DNA of 64,000 nucleotides from an uncultured Acetatifactor sp. (GCA_910577235.1 CAJTMX010000005.1:1-64000); one strand, 5' to 3'; positions 52,385-61,838 are shown, numbered from the stretch's first letter. The notes: generated by a model not told the origin, from the letters alone. Program-made: numbers and translations.

Positions 52385-52432
52385 TTGACTTTTAGAACAT
52401 TGTTCAATATAATGTAGTTGAACAATGTTCAA
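52385..52432 (+). promoter_or_regulatory. tetR promoter with two palindromic operators
   Basis: TTGACT (52385-52390), 17 bases, TATAAT (52408-52413). GAACA-T-TGTTC (52395-52405) lies between the boxes and TTGAACAATGTTCAA (52418-52432) just after the -10. Centres are 25 bp apart. Binding at either would block transcription, so autorepression is likely. Confidence 0.8.
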
Positions 52433-52444
52433 GGAGGGCTTGAT

Positions 52445-53029
52445 ATGGACAGAAACGCGAATGTAAAAAATCGCATTATTGAAGTAACAATCGAATTGAT
52501 TGAACAGTACAACGGTAACTTAAAAGATATTACTGCCCGTATGATAGCGGCGAAAGCAAACGTTGGATTAGGCTTAATCAACTATCACTTTGGGAGTAAA
52601 GAAAAATTGATAACGGAATGTGTGCAGCGCATTATCGGAAAAGTAGTTACTGAATTTCAGATGACAAAACAATATGAAACAGATAAAGAACGCTTAACTA
52701 CTTGCGCTTCCTGTGTTTTTGATTTTCTATTTGAACATTCTGCAATTTCGCGTGTTTCTATTTTGGGTGATTTGCAAAATTATACGAATAATTGTAATTC
52801 TGTGCTTACTCAACAGGGCTTTTCGCTGTCTTTCAAGAATGATATATCTCAAGAGGATAAATCCATGTTTGTATTTATTCTCACTGCCGCAATGCAGACA
52901 GCATTTTTAGGAAGTGAAACAGTCAAACAATTGCTTGGTTATGATTTTACGAAAACCGAGGATAGAACCGCATATATTGGTAAATTAGTCGCTATTCTCT
53001 TTGAAGGGATGGTGCAGATTAATGAATAA
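52445..53029 (+). CDS. TetR-family transcriptional regulator
   Basis: A 194-residue regulator with an N-terminal TetR helix-turn-helix (ITARMIAAKANVGLGLINYHFGSKEKLI, residues about 27-56) and an all-helical ligand domain. CAAGGAGGG precedes ATG 52445. The gene is visibly more AT-rich than its neighbours and uses different codons (for example TTA and AAA often), consistent with transfer. Its stop overlaps the start of the next gene. It probably represses its own operon through the palindromes in its promoter. Confidence 0.9.
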   Translation: MDRNANVKNRIIEVTIELIEQYNGNLKDITARMIAAKANVGLGLINYHFGSKEKLITECVQRIIGKVVTEFQMTKQYETDKERLTTCASCVFDFLFEHSAISRVSILGDLQNYTNNCNSVLTQQGFSLSFKNDISQEDKSMFVFILTAAMQTAFLGSETVKQLLGYDFTKTEDRTAYIGKLVAILFEGMVQINE

Positions 53030-53621
53030 GAAAATAGGGGTGTATGGCTCTGCCGTTAATTTCATTGCGGTACTCTGCTTTGCTCTGTCTATGTTATTTG
53101 GCTTTGATTATGGCAGTTACTTTTGTTCAATGTTCATTGCGTTTAGTTTTGTACCAATGATGTGCGGATATGCTTACTTTTCCGAAAAGAATGTTAAATT
53201 ATCGGGCTATGTTTCAGTGGCATTTGCCACTGTATACGCAGCTATCATTCTATTGGTATATTTTGCACAGCTAACAACTGTCCGGCTGAATCATTTAACA
53301 CAACAAGCCACTGTACTTCTTGATTTTCAGCAATGCGGACTGCTATTTAACTATGACTTATTAGGTTATGCAGTCATGTCATTAGCCACATTCTTTGCCG
53401 GATTGACGGTAAAACCGCAGTTACAAATAGACAAGTGGCTGAAATATCTGCTCATGGTACATGGAGCGTTTTTTATCTCCTGTTTATTATTTCCTATGCT
53501 TGGGATATTCAAAGCGGACAGTCCGGCGTGGATAGGTGTGGCGATATTAGAATTTTGGTGTTTACTTTTTTGCCCTATTAGTATTTTGTCTTTTTTGCAT
53601 TTTTCTAAGTGCCAGGAATGA
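53022..53621 (+). CDS. unknown six-helix membrane protein
   Basis: A 199-residue hydrophobic protein with about six membrane helices (for example FIAVLCFALSMLFGFDYG and FATVYAAIILLVYFAQL) and short loops. No family is recognised. It overlaps tetR by eight bases and shares its AT-rich composition, so both form one module; the membrane protein is the likely output controlled by the regulator, for instance an exporter or stress protein. Confidence 0.75.
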   Translation: MNKKIGVYGSAVNFIAVLCFALSMLFGFDYGSYFCSMFIAFSFVPMMCGYAYFSEKNVKLSGYVSVAFATVYAAIILLVYFAQLTTVRLNHLTQQATVLLDFQQCGLLFNYDLLGYAVMSLATFFAGLTVKPQLQIDKWLKYLLMVHGAFFISCLLFPMLGIFKADSPAWIGVAILEFWCLLFCPISILSFLHFSKCQE

Positions 53622-53643
53622 GGTCAGCAGTATAAAACAGAAT

Positions 53644-53693
53644 GTGTACGATTCTCTGTACCGTACACATTTGTGCTTGCAGGATTTCCTGCA
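53644..53693. other. two palindromes after the TetR module
   Basis: GTGTACG and CGTACAC (53644-53650, 53662-53668) and TGCAGGA-TT-TCCTGCA (53678-53693). There is no T-run, so these could be boundary sequences of the acquired module or weak terminators. The rest of the 348-base gap before the topoisomerase gene has a TATAAT at 53755-53760, an AAATTTG inverted repeat at 53820-53846 and the repeat array below. Confidence 0.45.
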
Positions 53694-53881
53694 TATATAA
53701 ATATACTGGCGCAAGGAATAGTAGTTTTCCCTTTCCCTGACACAAAATGTATGTTATAATATGTGTGGATAAAAAACGGTAAATGACTGAAAAAATGCAC
53801 AATTTGACAGAGAAGAGAGAAATTTGGATGTCGTGCATTCAAATTTGATCTTTGCTATATTGTAGATGTGGCAATACTTGG

Positions 53882-53961
53882 CTTGTAAATTTGTAGCTGA
53901 TTTGTAAATTTGTAGCTGATTTGGCAACTTGTAGTTGATTAGACGGCTACAGGTATGCGGG
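53882..53961 (+). repeat. 19-bp tandem array ending in the shared CTACAGG box, copy 3
   Basis: Units at 53882-53900 and 53901-53919 differ in one base; a third at 53920-53938 is diverged; a partial unit ends in CTACAGGTATGCGGGA (53947-53962). The period is 19 bases, as upstream of sulP, and the same 16 bases close the array. Confidence 0.85.
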
Positions 53962-53969
53962 AGGATATT

Positions 53970-55898
53970 ATGGCAAAAGCAAATAATTACGGAGCAGACA
54001 GTATAACGGTGTTGGAGGGACTGGAGGCGGTGCGCAAGCGTCCGGGCATGTATATTGGCAGTGTGTCCACCAAGGGCCTGAACCATCTGATCTATGAGAT
54101 CGTGGACAATTCCGTGGACGAACATCTGGCGGGGTATTGCGATACGATCAATGTGACTTTGGAGGCGGACGGCTCCGCCACCGTCAGCGATAACGGAAGA
54201 GGTATTCCGGTGGGGATGCATGAGAAAGGTATCAGCGCCGAGCGGTTGGTATTTACCACGCTGCACGCAGGAGGAAAATTCGACAACAACGCCTACAAGA
54301 CCAGCGGCGGACTGCACGGCGTGGGTTCCTCGGTGGTCAACGCTCTGTCCAACAGGCTGACCGTCACCGTCAAGGTGGGAGGTTGTGTCTATCAGGATCA
54401 ATATGAAAAGGGTCTTCCGGTGACAGAGCTGGAGAACGGTCTGTTGCCGATCATAGGCAAGACCAGAGAAACGGGAACCACGATCAACTTCTTGCCGGAC
54501 GATACGATCTTTGACAAGACCCGTTTTAAGGAGGATGAGGTAAAGAGCCGCCTCCATGAGACAGCTTATCTGAATCCGGAACTGACCATCGTATTTGAGG
54601 ACAAGCGAAAAGAGGAGCCGGAGCGCATCGTCTTCCATGAACCGGAGGGGATCACGGGATTTATACGGGACATGAACAAGGGGGACGAACCGGTTCATGA
54701 ATGTATTTATTTCAAGGGGGAGGCAGAGGACATTGTAGTGGAAGTGGCTTTCCAGTATGTGAACGAGTTTCATGAGAATGTGCTGGGATTCTGTAACAAT
54801 ATCTACAACTCTGAGGGAGGCACGCATCTGACGGGTTTCAAGACACAATTTACCAATGTGATCAATACTTATGCCCGGGAACTGGGTATCCTCAAGGAAA
54901 AGGATGTGAATTTTACCGGCGCGGATGTGCGCAACGGTATGACGGCGGTGGTGTCTATCAAGCATCCCGATCCCCGTTTTGAAGGACAGACCAAGACCAA
55001 GCTGGACAATCAGGACGCGGCCAAGGTGGTGGCCAAGATCACCGGGGAGGAGATCGTCCATTATTTTGACCGTAATCTGGAAGTGCTGAAGAATATCATC
55101 GGCTGTGCCGAGAAGGCGGCCAAGATCCGCAAGACGGAGGAGAAGGCAAGGACCAATATGCTGACCAAGCAGAAGTTTTCCTTTGATTCCAACGGGAAAC
55201 TGGCTAACTGCGAGTCCAAGGACCCTTCCAGATGCGAGATATTCATTGTGGAGGGCGACTCTGCGGGAGGCAGTGCCAAGACGGCCCGGGACCGCAGCTT
55301 TCAGGCGATACTGCCAATCCGGGGCAAGATTCTGAATGTGGAGAAAGCCAGCATCGATAAGGTACTTGCCAACGCGGAGATCAAGACCATGATCAACGCT
55401 TTCGGATGTGGATTTTCGGAGGGGTACGGTAACGATTTTGATATTTCCAAGCTGCGCTATGACAAGATCATTATTATGACGGATGCGGATGTGGACGGTT
55501 CCCATATCTCCATGTTGCTGCTGACGCTGTTTTACCGTTTTATGCCGGAGCTGATCTATGAGGGGCATGTGTATCTGGCTATGCCGCCGCTGTACAAGGC
55601 TATGCCTTCCAAGGGGAAGGAAGAGTATCTTTATGACGACAAGGCTTTGGAGAGGTATCGCAAGAGCCATAAGGGGCCTTTTACGTTGCAGAGATACAAG
55701 GGACTGGGGGAGATGGATGCCCAACAGCTGTGGGAGACTACGCTGGACCCGGCTACGCGGATGATGAAGCGGGTGGAGATCGAGGACGCCAGGTTGGCCA
55801 CGGATCTTACCAGCACGCTGATGGGGACGGATGTTCCGCCCCGGAAGGCGTTTATTTATGAGCATGCTACGGATGCGGAGCTGGATTATAATGCTTGA
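53970..55898 (+). CDS. parE: type II topoisomerase subunit B (ParE/GyrB)
   Basis: The 642-residue ATPase subunit of a type II topoisomerase, passing one duplex through another with subunit A. GHKL ATPase motifs (EIVDNSVDEHLAG; DNGRGIPVG; GGLHGVGSSVVNAL), the transducer (QTKTKLDN), TOPRIM residues (VEGDSAGGSAK; TDADVDGSH) and the C-terminal QRYKGLGEMDAQQLWETT are all present. It is named ParE because its partner lacks a gyrase box, but a second gyrase cannot be excluded. ATG 53970 follows GGGAGG; the ATG at 53955 lies in the repeat box. Confidence 0.9.
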   Translation: MAKANNYGADSITVLEGLEAVRKRPGMYIGSVSTKGLNHLIYEIVDNSVDEHLAGYCDTINVTLEADGSATVSDNGRGIPVGMHEKGISAERLVFTTLHAGGKFDNNAYKTSGGLHGVGSSVVNALSNRLTVTVKVGGCVYQDQYEKGLPVTELENGLLPIIGKTRETGTTINFLPDDTIFDKTRFKEDEVKSRLHETAYLNPELTIVFEDKRKEEPERIVFHEPEGITGFIRDMNKGDEPVHECIYFKGEAEDIVVEVAFQYVNEFHENVLGFCNNIYNSEGGTHLTGFKTQFTNVINTYARELGILKEKDVNFTGADVRNGMTAVVSIKHPDPRFEGQTKTKLDNQDAAKVVAKITGEEIVHYFDRNLEVLKNIIGCAEKAAKIRKTEEKARTNMLTKQKFSFDSNGKLANCESKDPSRCEIFIVEGDSAGGSAKTARDRSFQAILPIRGKILNVEKASIDKVLANAEIKTMINAFGCGFSEGYGNDFDISKLRYDKIIIMTDADVDGSHISMLLLTLFYRFMPELIYEGHVYLAMPPLYKAMPSKGKEEYLYDDKALERYRKSHKGPFTLQRYKGLGEMDAQQLWETTLDPATRMMKRVEIEDARLATDLTSTLMGTDVPPRKAFIYEHATDAELDYNA

Positions 55899-56038
55899 TG
55901 TACCTTCTGGGGTACAGAGGTCTCGCCCCGGGTGGGGATATGCCCTTGCTGTGGCACGCTCTCGCCCGGTGTTCACCGTAACGGGACGGAGGCGGGTACA
56001 ACAAAGACTGAAATTGTAGAGACGGGAGGGGCAGTGCG

Positions 56039-57373
56039 ATGGCGTCCAGGATCATGCATTTGGCGATAACGGATATTCTGGCCGGGAGATACGCTTTTCG
56101 GGATATAAACCGTCTGAAGATAGGCGCGACGCTGCCGGACGCGTCCGCGCCGGGGCAAAACACGGAGAGGAGCCATCTGAAGATCCGAATCCGCGGCCTG
56201 ACGCAGAAGACCTATGACCTCACCCGGTACAGAAAGGAATACGGGGAAAAGATGCGGGAGGATGACCTGTATCTGGGCTATTATCTGCATCTGGTGCAGG
56301 ATCTTCTGTTCCGCTATTTTATGTATGAAATGCACCGCTGGGATTCCAAGGCTCCTGGAAATGTGGACAGACTTCACAATGATTATGCGCTGATCAATAC
56401 CTATGTGATCGGGAAATATCAGTTGCGGGATGATATTGTGATCCCGCAGGATTTTGCAAAAGAGCCGATCCATGCGCTCTATCCTTTCGGATATGAGAGC
56501 TTTTATGAGGAGTTGAAAGGAGATTATGAACCCTATCGGGAAGGTAGCCTGTTCTTTTTTACGCAGCAGAAAGCGGATGAATTTATCGGGATGGCTGTGG
56601 GATTCTGTATGAGAGAGCTGGATGCGCTATCCCAGGGACAGCCAGGTATGGACGAGTATCAGTGGGGATGGAAACCGGCCCGGGATGCCGTTGCCCACAG
56701 TCTCCTGCACACCACTTTAAATACCAGGGAGCTGGGTGGGTACAGGACCAGAGGGCGGTACACCCATATGGACGCCGTCTGGCGAAGCGATGTGCAGAGA
56801 TATCCGGACCAGGGGGATCTTGCCCTTTTGCGGGAGCATCATATCACTACGGTCATAGATCTGCGGGGTGAGGGGGATATTCTGCGCGCGCCCAGCGGAT
56901 TTGAGGGCGCGGCGGATTTTGCGTACTGCCATGTGCCCATTGACGAGGGGAGCGGCATACCGGAGAGCCGGGAGGCGGTTCCCGGCAGTTATATGGCCAT
57001 TGCTATGGCAAAGAATATGCCGCGGGTCTTTAAGAAGATAGCTGACGCTCCGGACGGGGTGATGATCAATTGCACGGCGGGGAAAGACCGAACAGGGGTG
57101 GTCAGCGCCCTCCTGCTGAAACTTTGCGGGGTCAGCGAGGAGGATATCGTGTACGATTATCTGCTGACAAGGGAGTGCAATCAGAAACGTTTTGAACTGA
57201 TCCGTCAAAATTATCCCGAGGTGGATATGGGCATCATCATACCGGATGAGAGCTATATGAGAGAGTTTCTCAGGCTCTTTAAGGAGCGGTTTGGGTCGGT
57301 GGAGAATTATTTTGAGGATCGGGGTGTGACGGTGGAAGAGACGGCGCGGATCAGGAGGAAAATGTTGGGATGA
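56039..57373 (+). CDS. fusion of zinc-dependent phospholipase C-like and tyrosine phosphatase domains
   Basis: A 444-residue protein with two parts. Residues 1-215 resemble zinc-dependent phospholipase C family proteins (MASRIMHLAITDILAG; KIGATLPDAS; DLYLGYYLHLVQDLLFRYFM), with histidines and aspartates in the expected helical context. Residues about 225-444 form a tyrosine phosphatase domain of the lipid/LipA type: NCTAGKDRTGVVSALLLK holds the CX5R site with C345 and R351. A signal peptide is absent, so it should be cytoplasmic. The two-domain link suggests a combined action on phospholipid or phosphoinositide-like substrates; this is inferred. Confidence 0.75.
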   Translation: MASRIMHLAITDILAGRYAFRDINRLKIGATLPDASAPGQNTERSHLKIRIRGLTQKTYDLTRYRKEYGEKMREDDLYLGYYLHLVQDLLFRYFMYEMHRWDSKAPGNVDRLHNDYALINTYVIGKYQLRDDIVIPQDFAKEPIHALYPFGYESFYEELKGDYEPYREGSLFFFTQQKADEFIGMAVGFCMRELDALSQGQPGMDEYQWGWKPARDAVAHSLLHTTLNTRELGGYRTRGRYTHMDAVWRSDVQRYPDQGDLALLREHHITTVIDLRGEGDILRAPSGFEGAADFAYCHVPIDEGSGIPESREAVPGSYMAIAMAKNMPRVFKKIADAPDGVMINCTAGKDRTGVVSALLLKLCGVSEEDIVYDYLLTRECNQKRFELIRQNYPEVDMGIIIPDESYMREFLRLFKERFGSVENYFEDRGVTVEETARIRRKMLG

Positions 57374-58029
57374 CAAACAATCCGTGGGAATCCATAGAAC
57401 TTTCCGATTATGAGAGCCATATGAAACTGCATACGGTAAGGCAGCTCCAGGTCCTTAACGGGATGATGAGGGAGCAGTTATCGGCCTGGCCTGTTCATAG
57501 CGTTATGATCCTGGGGATTGCGGGCGGCAATGGGCTGGAACATGTAAACCGGGAGAGATACAGAGCGGTTTACGGCGTAGATGTGAATGGGGTGTATCTG
57601 CGGGAGGTTCAGAAAAGGTATCCGGAACTTGAGGATATTTTACACTGCCTCTGTCTTGACCTGCGGACAGAAAGCGCCGGATTGCCCCCGGCGGAGCTGC
57701 TGATCGCCAATCTGCTGGTGGAATATATCGGGTATGACTGCTTTCAGAAGGTGCTTGCAATAGTAAAGCCGAAGTATGTTTCCTGCGGTATTCAACTGGA
57801 TACCGGGGAGACGTTTGTCTCCGATTCCCCGTATCTTCATGCCTTTGACGGACTCGATGATATTCACAGCCGGATAGATGCCGCAGAACTCACCGGGTAT
57901 GTGCGCGGGGCCGGATATACCTGTCTGGGCACCAAGGAGTATCCCCTGCCCAATGGAAAAAAGTTGTTGCGGGTTGATTTTAAGACAGGAAAAGAGTCAG
58001 GCAGTTGCAGCGCCATTCATAACATTTAG
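57370..58029 (+). CDS. class I SAM-dependent methyltransferase-like protein
   Basis: A 219-residue protein with a Rossmann-type SAM fold: SVMILGIAGGNGLEHV is motif I (residues about 45-60), YGVDVNGVYL motif II and PAELLIANLLVEYIGYDCF the substrate loop. The substrate is not recognised. It overlaps the preceding phosphatase gene by four bases (ATGA), so both are co-translated and may act together. Confidence 0.75.
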   Translation: MTNNPWESIELSDYESHMKLHTVRQLQVLNGMMREQLSAWPVHSVMILGIAGGNGLEHVNRERYRAVYGVDVNGVYLREVQKRYPELEDILHCLCLDLRTESAGLPPAELLIANLLVEYIGYDCFQKVLAIVKPKYVSCGIQLDTGETFVSDSPYLHAFDGLDDIHSRIDAAELTGYVRGAGYTCLGTKEYPLPNGKKLLRVDFKTGKESGSCSAIHNI

Positions 58030-58092
58030 CTTTTTCCGTTTGTGAACAGGTTGCGCATGTGTTATAATCAATATGTTTGGAGGGGATGGAGA

Positions 58093-58623
58093 ATGGTATT
58101 GTTGGTGATCGATACTCAAAAGGGAATAACAGACGAGAGATTATATTCGTTTGAAAGGTTTAAAAGCAATATTTGCCTGCTGATCTCCGAGGCCAGGGCA
58201 AACGGCGTGGAGGTCGTATATGTCAGACACGACGACGGTCCCGGCACGGGTTTTTCCGTAGGAGATGAAGAGTTTGAGATATATGAGGAATTTGTGCCCA
58301 CAGGAGACGAGCGTATTTTTAATAAGACGGTAAACAGCGCTCTGCACAGTTCCACGGGTCTGGCGGCTTATCTGGCAGAAAGGAATGTTAGACAGCTCAT
58401 GATCGTGGGCCTTCAGACCAACTTCTGTATAGATGCCACGATAAAGAGCGGGTTTGATCTTGGCTATGAGATATTGGTGCCGGAGTATGCCAACTCTACC
58501 TTTGACAACGACTATATGAAAAGCGATGTGTGCTATCGCTACTACAATGAATTTATCTGGCCCCGGAGATACGCGCAATGTATTACCATGGAGGAGGCGG
58601 TAGAAAAGCTCAGAAGAAGATAG
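58093..58623 (+). CDS. cysteine hydrolase (isochorismatase family)
   Basis: A 176-residue isochorismatase-like hydrolase. The catalytic triad can be placed: Asp in VLLVIDTQKG (residue about 7), Lys in FNKTVNSAL and Cys in GLQTNFCIDATIKSG. Members include nicotinamidases and other amide or enol-ether hydrolases; the substrate is not clear. GGAGGGG precedes ATG 58093, and the 17-residue upstream extension is not needed. Confidence 0.85.
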   Translation: MVLLVIDTQKGITDERLYSFERFKSNICLLISEARANGVEVVYVRHDDGPGTGFSVGDEEFEIYEEFVPTGDERIFNKTVNSALHSSTGLAAYLAERNVRQLMIVGLQTNFCIDATIKSGFDLGYEILVPEYANSTFDNDYMKSDVCYRYYNEFIWPRRYAQCITMEEAVEKLRRR

Positions 58624-58759
58624 CCTGTCTTATAGTGCGGTATGATGTGATCTTATTGAATGATCCGCCGACACGGCATTGCGCCAGATCAAGGACAGAC
58701 GCGGAGGGGGATTTGCTCCGCATCTATCCGTTTCTTTATATTTCAGAAAAGGAGAAAAT

Positions 58760-59482
58760 ATGGAACAGGGATTTTTAGAGCGAGAGGCGAAACAGGCGAA
58801 CAGGAAAAACAAAAAGATGATTTTGATTCTGTTATTGGTCGTTGTATCTCTACTGGCGTTTATCGGATTTATGGTCAGAGAAGAAATAGACTTAAGCGAC
58901 TATCGGACACAAAAGATCGTGATCTGCGCGGCCGTTCTAGTGGGCCTGATGTTGGTCAGTGCGGTGCTGATGCTGTTCCTCTCCGGCCGGGCGGCCGCGG
59001 ATGGCAGCAAAAGCCTGGGCTTTCTCTTTCCGGGCAGAACGAGAGAGGAAGTGGCAGCGATCATAGACCGGGAGGTGGCTGAGGGACAGATTCTGGTGGA
59101 CGAATATACCGCGGAATTTCCCAAGGGAAAAACGCCCCGGGGAGAGCGGGTCATGTTGCTGTCCTCCTACCTGCTGTATTGCAATTCTTTGGGGCAGATC
59201 CTGGCAATTCCCCGGGAAAAGATCTACTGGATCTGCGCCCAGGCTGGCCGCAGGGGTCGCTCCCCCTTTATCGTCCGCCTGCTGATCTTTACAGAGAAAA
59301 AGACATTTTATGTGGAGGGTGCCGACGTGGCGCATATGCAGAAGATAGCGGATAAGCTGTATGAATACATACCCAATGTCTTTGCTGCTTACGATCCCTT
59401 TGTGCTGTCCTATGAACTGGAGACACTCTTTGACAAAGACCGGGCGGCGTTTATGCAGTTTTATGAGAAAGAAAAAGGCTGA
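58760..59482 (+). CDS. unknown two-helix membrane protein
   Basis: A 240-residue protein with two membrane helices near the N-terminus (about residues 19-40, MILILLLVVVSLLAFIGFM, and 54-75, IVICAAVLVGLMLVSAVLML) and a soluble C-terminal part of about 160 residues that appears to contain a PH-like or YdbT-type beta region (GERVMLLSSYLLYCNSLGQI; KTFYVEGADVAHMQKI). No family is certain. AAAAGGAGAA precedes the ATG. It is followed by the topoisomerase A gene after 62 bases. Confidence 0.7.
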   Translation: MEQGFLEREAKQANRKNKKMILILLLVVVSLLAFIGFMVREEIDLSDYRTQKIVICAAVLVGLMLVSAVLMLFLSGRAAADGSKSLGFLFPGRTREEVAAIIDREVAEGQILVDEYTAEFPKGKTPRGERVMLLSSYLLYCNSLGQILAIPREKIYWICAQAGRRGRSPFIVRLLIFTEKKTFYVEGADVAHMQKIADKLYEYIPNVFAAYDPFVLSYELETLFDKDRAAFMQFYEKEKG

Positions 59483-59544
59483 ACGCTCACCTGTGAACTC
59501 TAAAGCGGAAATACAGATCAATATATATATGAAAAGAGGATAGA

Positions 59545-61788
59545 ATGGAAGACAACAGCAGGATCATCAGAACAGAATACTCGGAGGAGATGCAGAAGTC
59601 CTTTATCGACTACGCCATGAGCGTGATCATCGCCAGGGCGCTGCCGGATGTGCGGGACGGGCTTAAGCCCGTGCAGCGCAGGACCCTATATGACATGCAC
59701 GAGCTGGGCATACGCTACGACAGACCCTACCGCAAGAGCGCCCGTATCGTAGGCGACACCATGGGTAAATATCACCCCCACGGAGACAGCTCTATCTACG
59801 ACTCTCTGGTGGTCATGAGTCAGGACTTCAAGAAAGGGATGCCCCTCATCGACGGTCACGGCAATTTCGGCAATATCGAAGGGGACGGCGCAGCCGCCAT
59901 GCGTTATACCGAGGCCAGACTCCAGAAGATCACCCAGGAGGCATTTCTGGCTGATCTGGACAAGGATGTTGTGGATTTTATGCCCAATTTTGACGAGACG
60001 GAAAAAGAGCCCACAGTGCTGCCGGTGAAGATACCCAATTTTCTGGTAAACGGCTCCGAGGGCATCGCCGTGGGTATGGCCACCAGCACCCCTCCTCATA
60101 ATCTGGGAGAGGTTATAGACGCCATGAAGGCCTATATGCTGGACGAGAACATTACCACCCGGGAGTTGATGCGCTACATTAAGGGCCCGGATTTCCCCAC
60201 CGGCGGCATCGTCACCAACAAGGACGAGCTGCTGGAGATCTACGAGACCGGTACGGGCAAGATCAAGATCCGGGGTAAGGTGGAATATGAAAAGTCCAAG
60301 GCCGGCAAGACCAACGTGGTCATCACCGAGATTCCCTATCCCATGATCGGCATGAACATATCCAAGTTCCTGTTGGACGTGGCGGCTCTGTCGGAGAGCA
60401 AAAAGACCCAGGACATCGTGGATATCTCCAACCAGTCCTCCAAAGAGGGCATCCGTATCGTCATCGAGCTGCGCAAGGACGCGGACCCGGAGAATTTTGT
60501 GAATCTGCTCTATAAAAAGACCCGTCTGGAGGACACCTTCGGCGTCAATATGCTGGCGATCTATAACGGCAGACCGGAGACTCTGGGCTTAAAAGCAGTT
60601 CTGAAGGCAGTGGTTGATTTTCAATATGAAGTGGCTACCCGCAAATACACCAATCTTCTGGCCAGGGAGATGGACCGCAAAGAGGTGCAGGAAGGGTTGA
60701 TAAAAGCCTGCAATGTGATCGACTTGATCATCGAGATTTTACGCGGTTCCAAAGACAGAAATATGGCCAAAGAATGTCTGGTAAACGGCAAGGTAGACGG
60801 CATTAAGTTTAAATCCAAGGAATCCAAGATCATGGCCGCCCAGCTCATGTTCTCAGAAAAGCAGGCAAATGCCATTCTGGAGATGCGTCTGTACAAGCTG
60901 ATCGGTCTGGAGATCGAGGCTCTGATCAACGAACATGAGGAGACTATGGCGAATATATACCGCTATGAGGACATCTTGGCCCGCCGGGATTCCATGGCCC
61001 AGGTCATTATGAACGAACTGGAGGAGATCAAGCGGGAATATGGCCGTAAGCGCCGCACCGCCATCGAGAACGCCCAGGAAGCCGTCTACAAGGAAAAAGA
61101 GATCGAAGAGATGGAGATTATGTTCCTGATGGATCGTTTCGGCTATGCCAAGACCATCGACATGGCCACCTACGAGCGCAATAAAGATGCCGCGGATGCC
61201 GAGAACAAATATATATTTAAATGCAAAAATACCGGTAAGATATGTCTGTTTACTGATATAGGCCAGCTGCATACCATCAAGGTCATGGATCTGCCCTTCG
61301 GCAAATTCAGGGATAAGGGCATTCCTATTGACAATGTGAGCAATTACAGCTCCGACAGGGAACAGATTGTATTTTTGACCAGCCAGACGGAGTTAAATCT
61401 CTGCCAGGTGCTGTTTGTCACGGCGCAGTCCATGATGAAAGTGGTGGACGGCGGCGAGTTTGACGTTAGCAAGCGCACTGTGGCGGCCACCAAGCTTCAG
61501 GACGGAGACCATGTGGTCAGCATTGTTTGCCTTCATGAGCAGAAACAGATCGTACTTCAGACAAAAGAGGGATTTTTCCTGCGGTTTGCCATAGAGGAGA
61601 TCCCGGAAAAGAAAAAGGGCGCGGTGGGCGTTCGGGGCATGAAACTGGGGGATAAGGACAGCGTGGAGAGCGTGTACTATATCCAGAACGGGGTGGAGGC
61701 CTCCATTCCCTACAAGAGCAAGAATCTGGTGCTGAACGGTCTGAAACTGGGGAAACGGGATTCCAAGGGTGTGAAGGTCAGAGCCTAG
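59545..61788 (+). CDS. parC: type II topoisomerase subunit A (ParC/GyrA)
   Basis: The 747-residue DNA-cleaving subunit. The active Tyr121 lies in AAAMRYTEARL, with the quinolone-region sequence GKYHPHGDSSIYDSL upstream. The core (1-490) ends in a coiled coil, and a C-terminal propeller covers about 510-747. The gyrase box (QRRGGKG type) is absent; the region that should hold it reads FGKFRDKGIPIDN. With a length below typical GyrA this fits topoisomerase IV, though a gyrase paralogue is possible. GAGG precedes the ATG. parE lies 3.7 kb upstream, separated by four unrelated genes. Confidence 0.9.
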   Translation: MEDNSRIIRTEYSEEMQKSFIDYAMSVIIARALPDVRDGLKPVQRRTLYDMHELGIRYDRPYRKSARIVGDTMGKYHPHGDSSIYDSLVVMSQDFKKGMPLIDGHGNFGNIEGDGAAAMRYTEARLQKITQEAFLADLDKDVVDFMPNFDETEKEPTVLPVKIPNFLVNGSEGIAVGMATSTPPHNLGEVIDAMKAYMLDENITTRELMRYIKGPDFPTGGIVTNKDELLEIYETGTGKIKIRGKVEYEKSKAGKTNVVITEIPYPMIGMNISKFLLDVAALSESKKTQDIVDISNQSSKEGIRIVIELRKDADPENFVNLLYKKTRLEDTFGVNMLAIYNGRPETLGLKAVLKAVVDFQYEVATRKYTNLLAREMDRKEVQEGLIKACNVIDLIIEILRGSKDRNMAKECLVNGKVDGIKFKSKESKIMAAQLMFSEKQANAILEMRLYKLIGLEIEALINEHEETMANIYRYEDILARRDSMAQVIMNELEEIKREYGRKRRTAIENAQEAVYKEKEIEEMEIMFLMDRFGYAKTIDMATYERNKDAADAENKYIFKCKNTGKICLFTDIGQLHTIKVMDLPFGKFRDKGIPIDNVSNYSSDREQIVFLTSQTELNLCQVLFVTAQSMMKVVDGGEFDVSKRTVAATKLQDGDHVVSIVCLHEQKQIVLQTKEGFFLRFAIEEIPEKKKGAVGVRGMKLGDKDSVESVYYIQNGVEASIPYKSKNLVLNGLKLGKRDSKGVKVRA

Positions 61789-61838
61789 TACAAGAAGGAC
61801 TTCTAAAAAGCTAAAATCTATTATAACAGGAGAATTCT

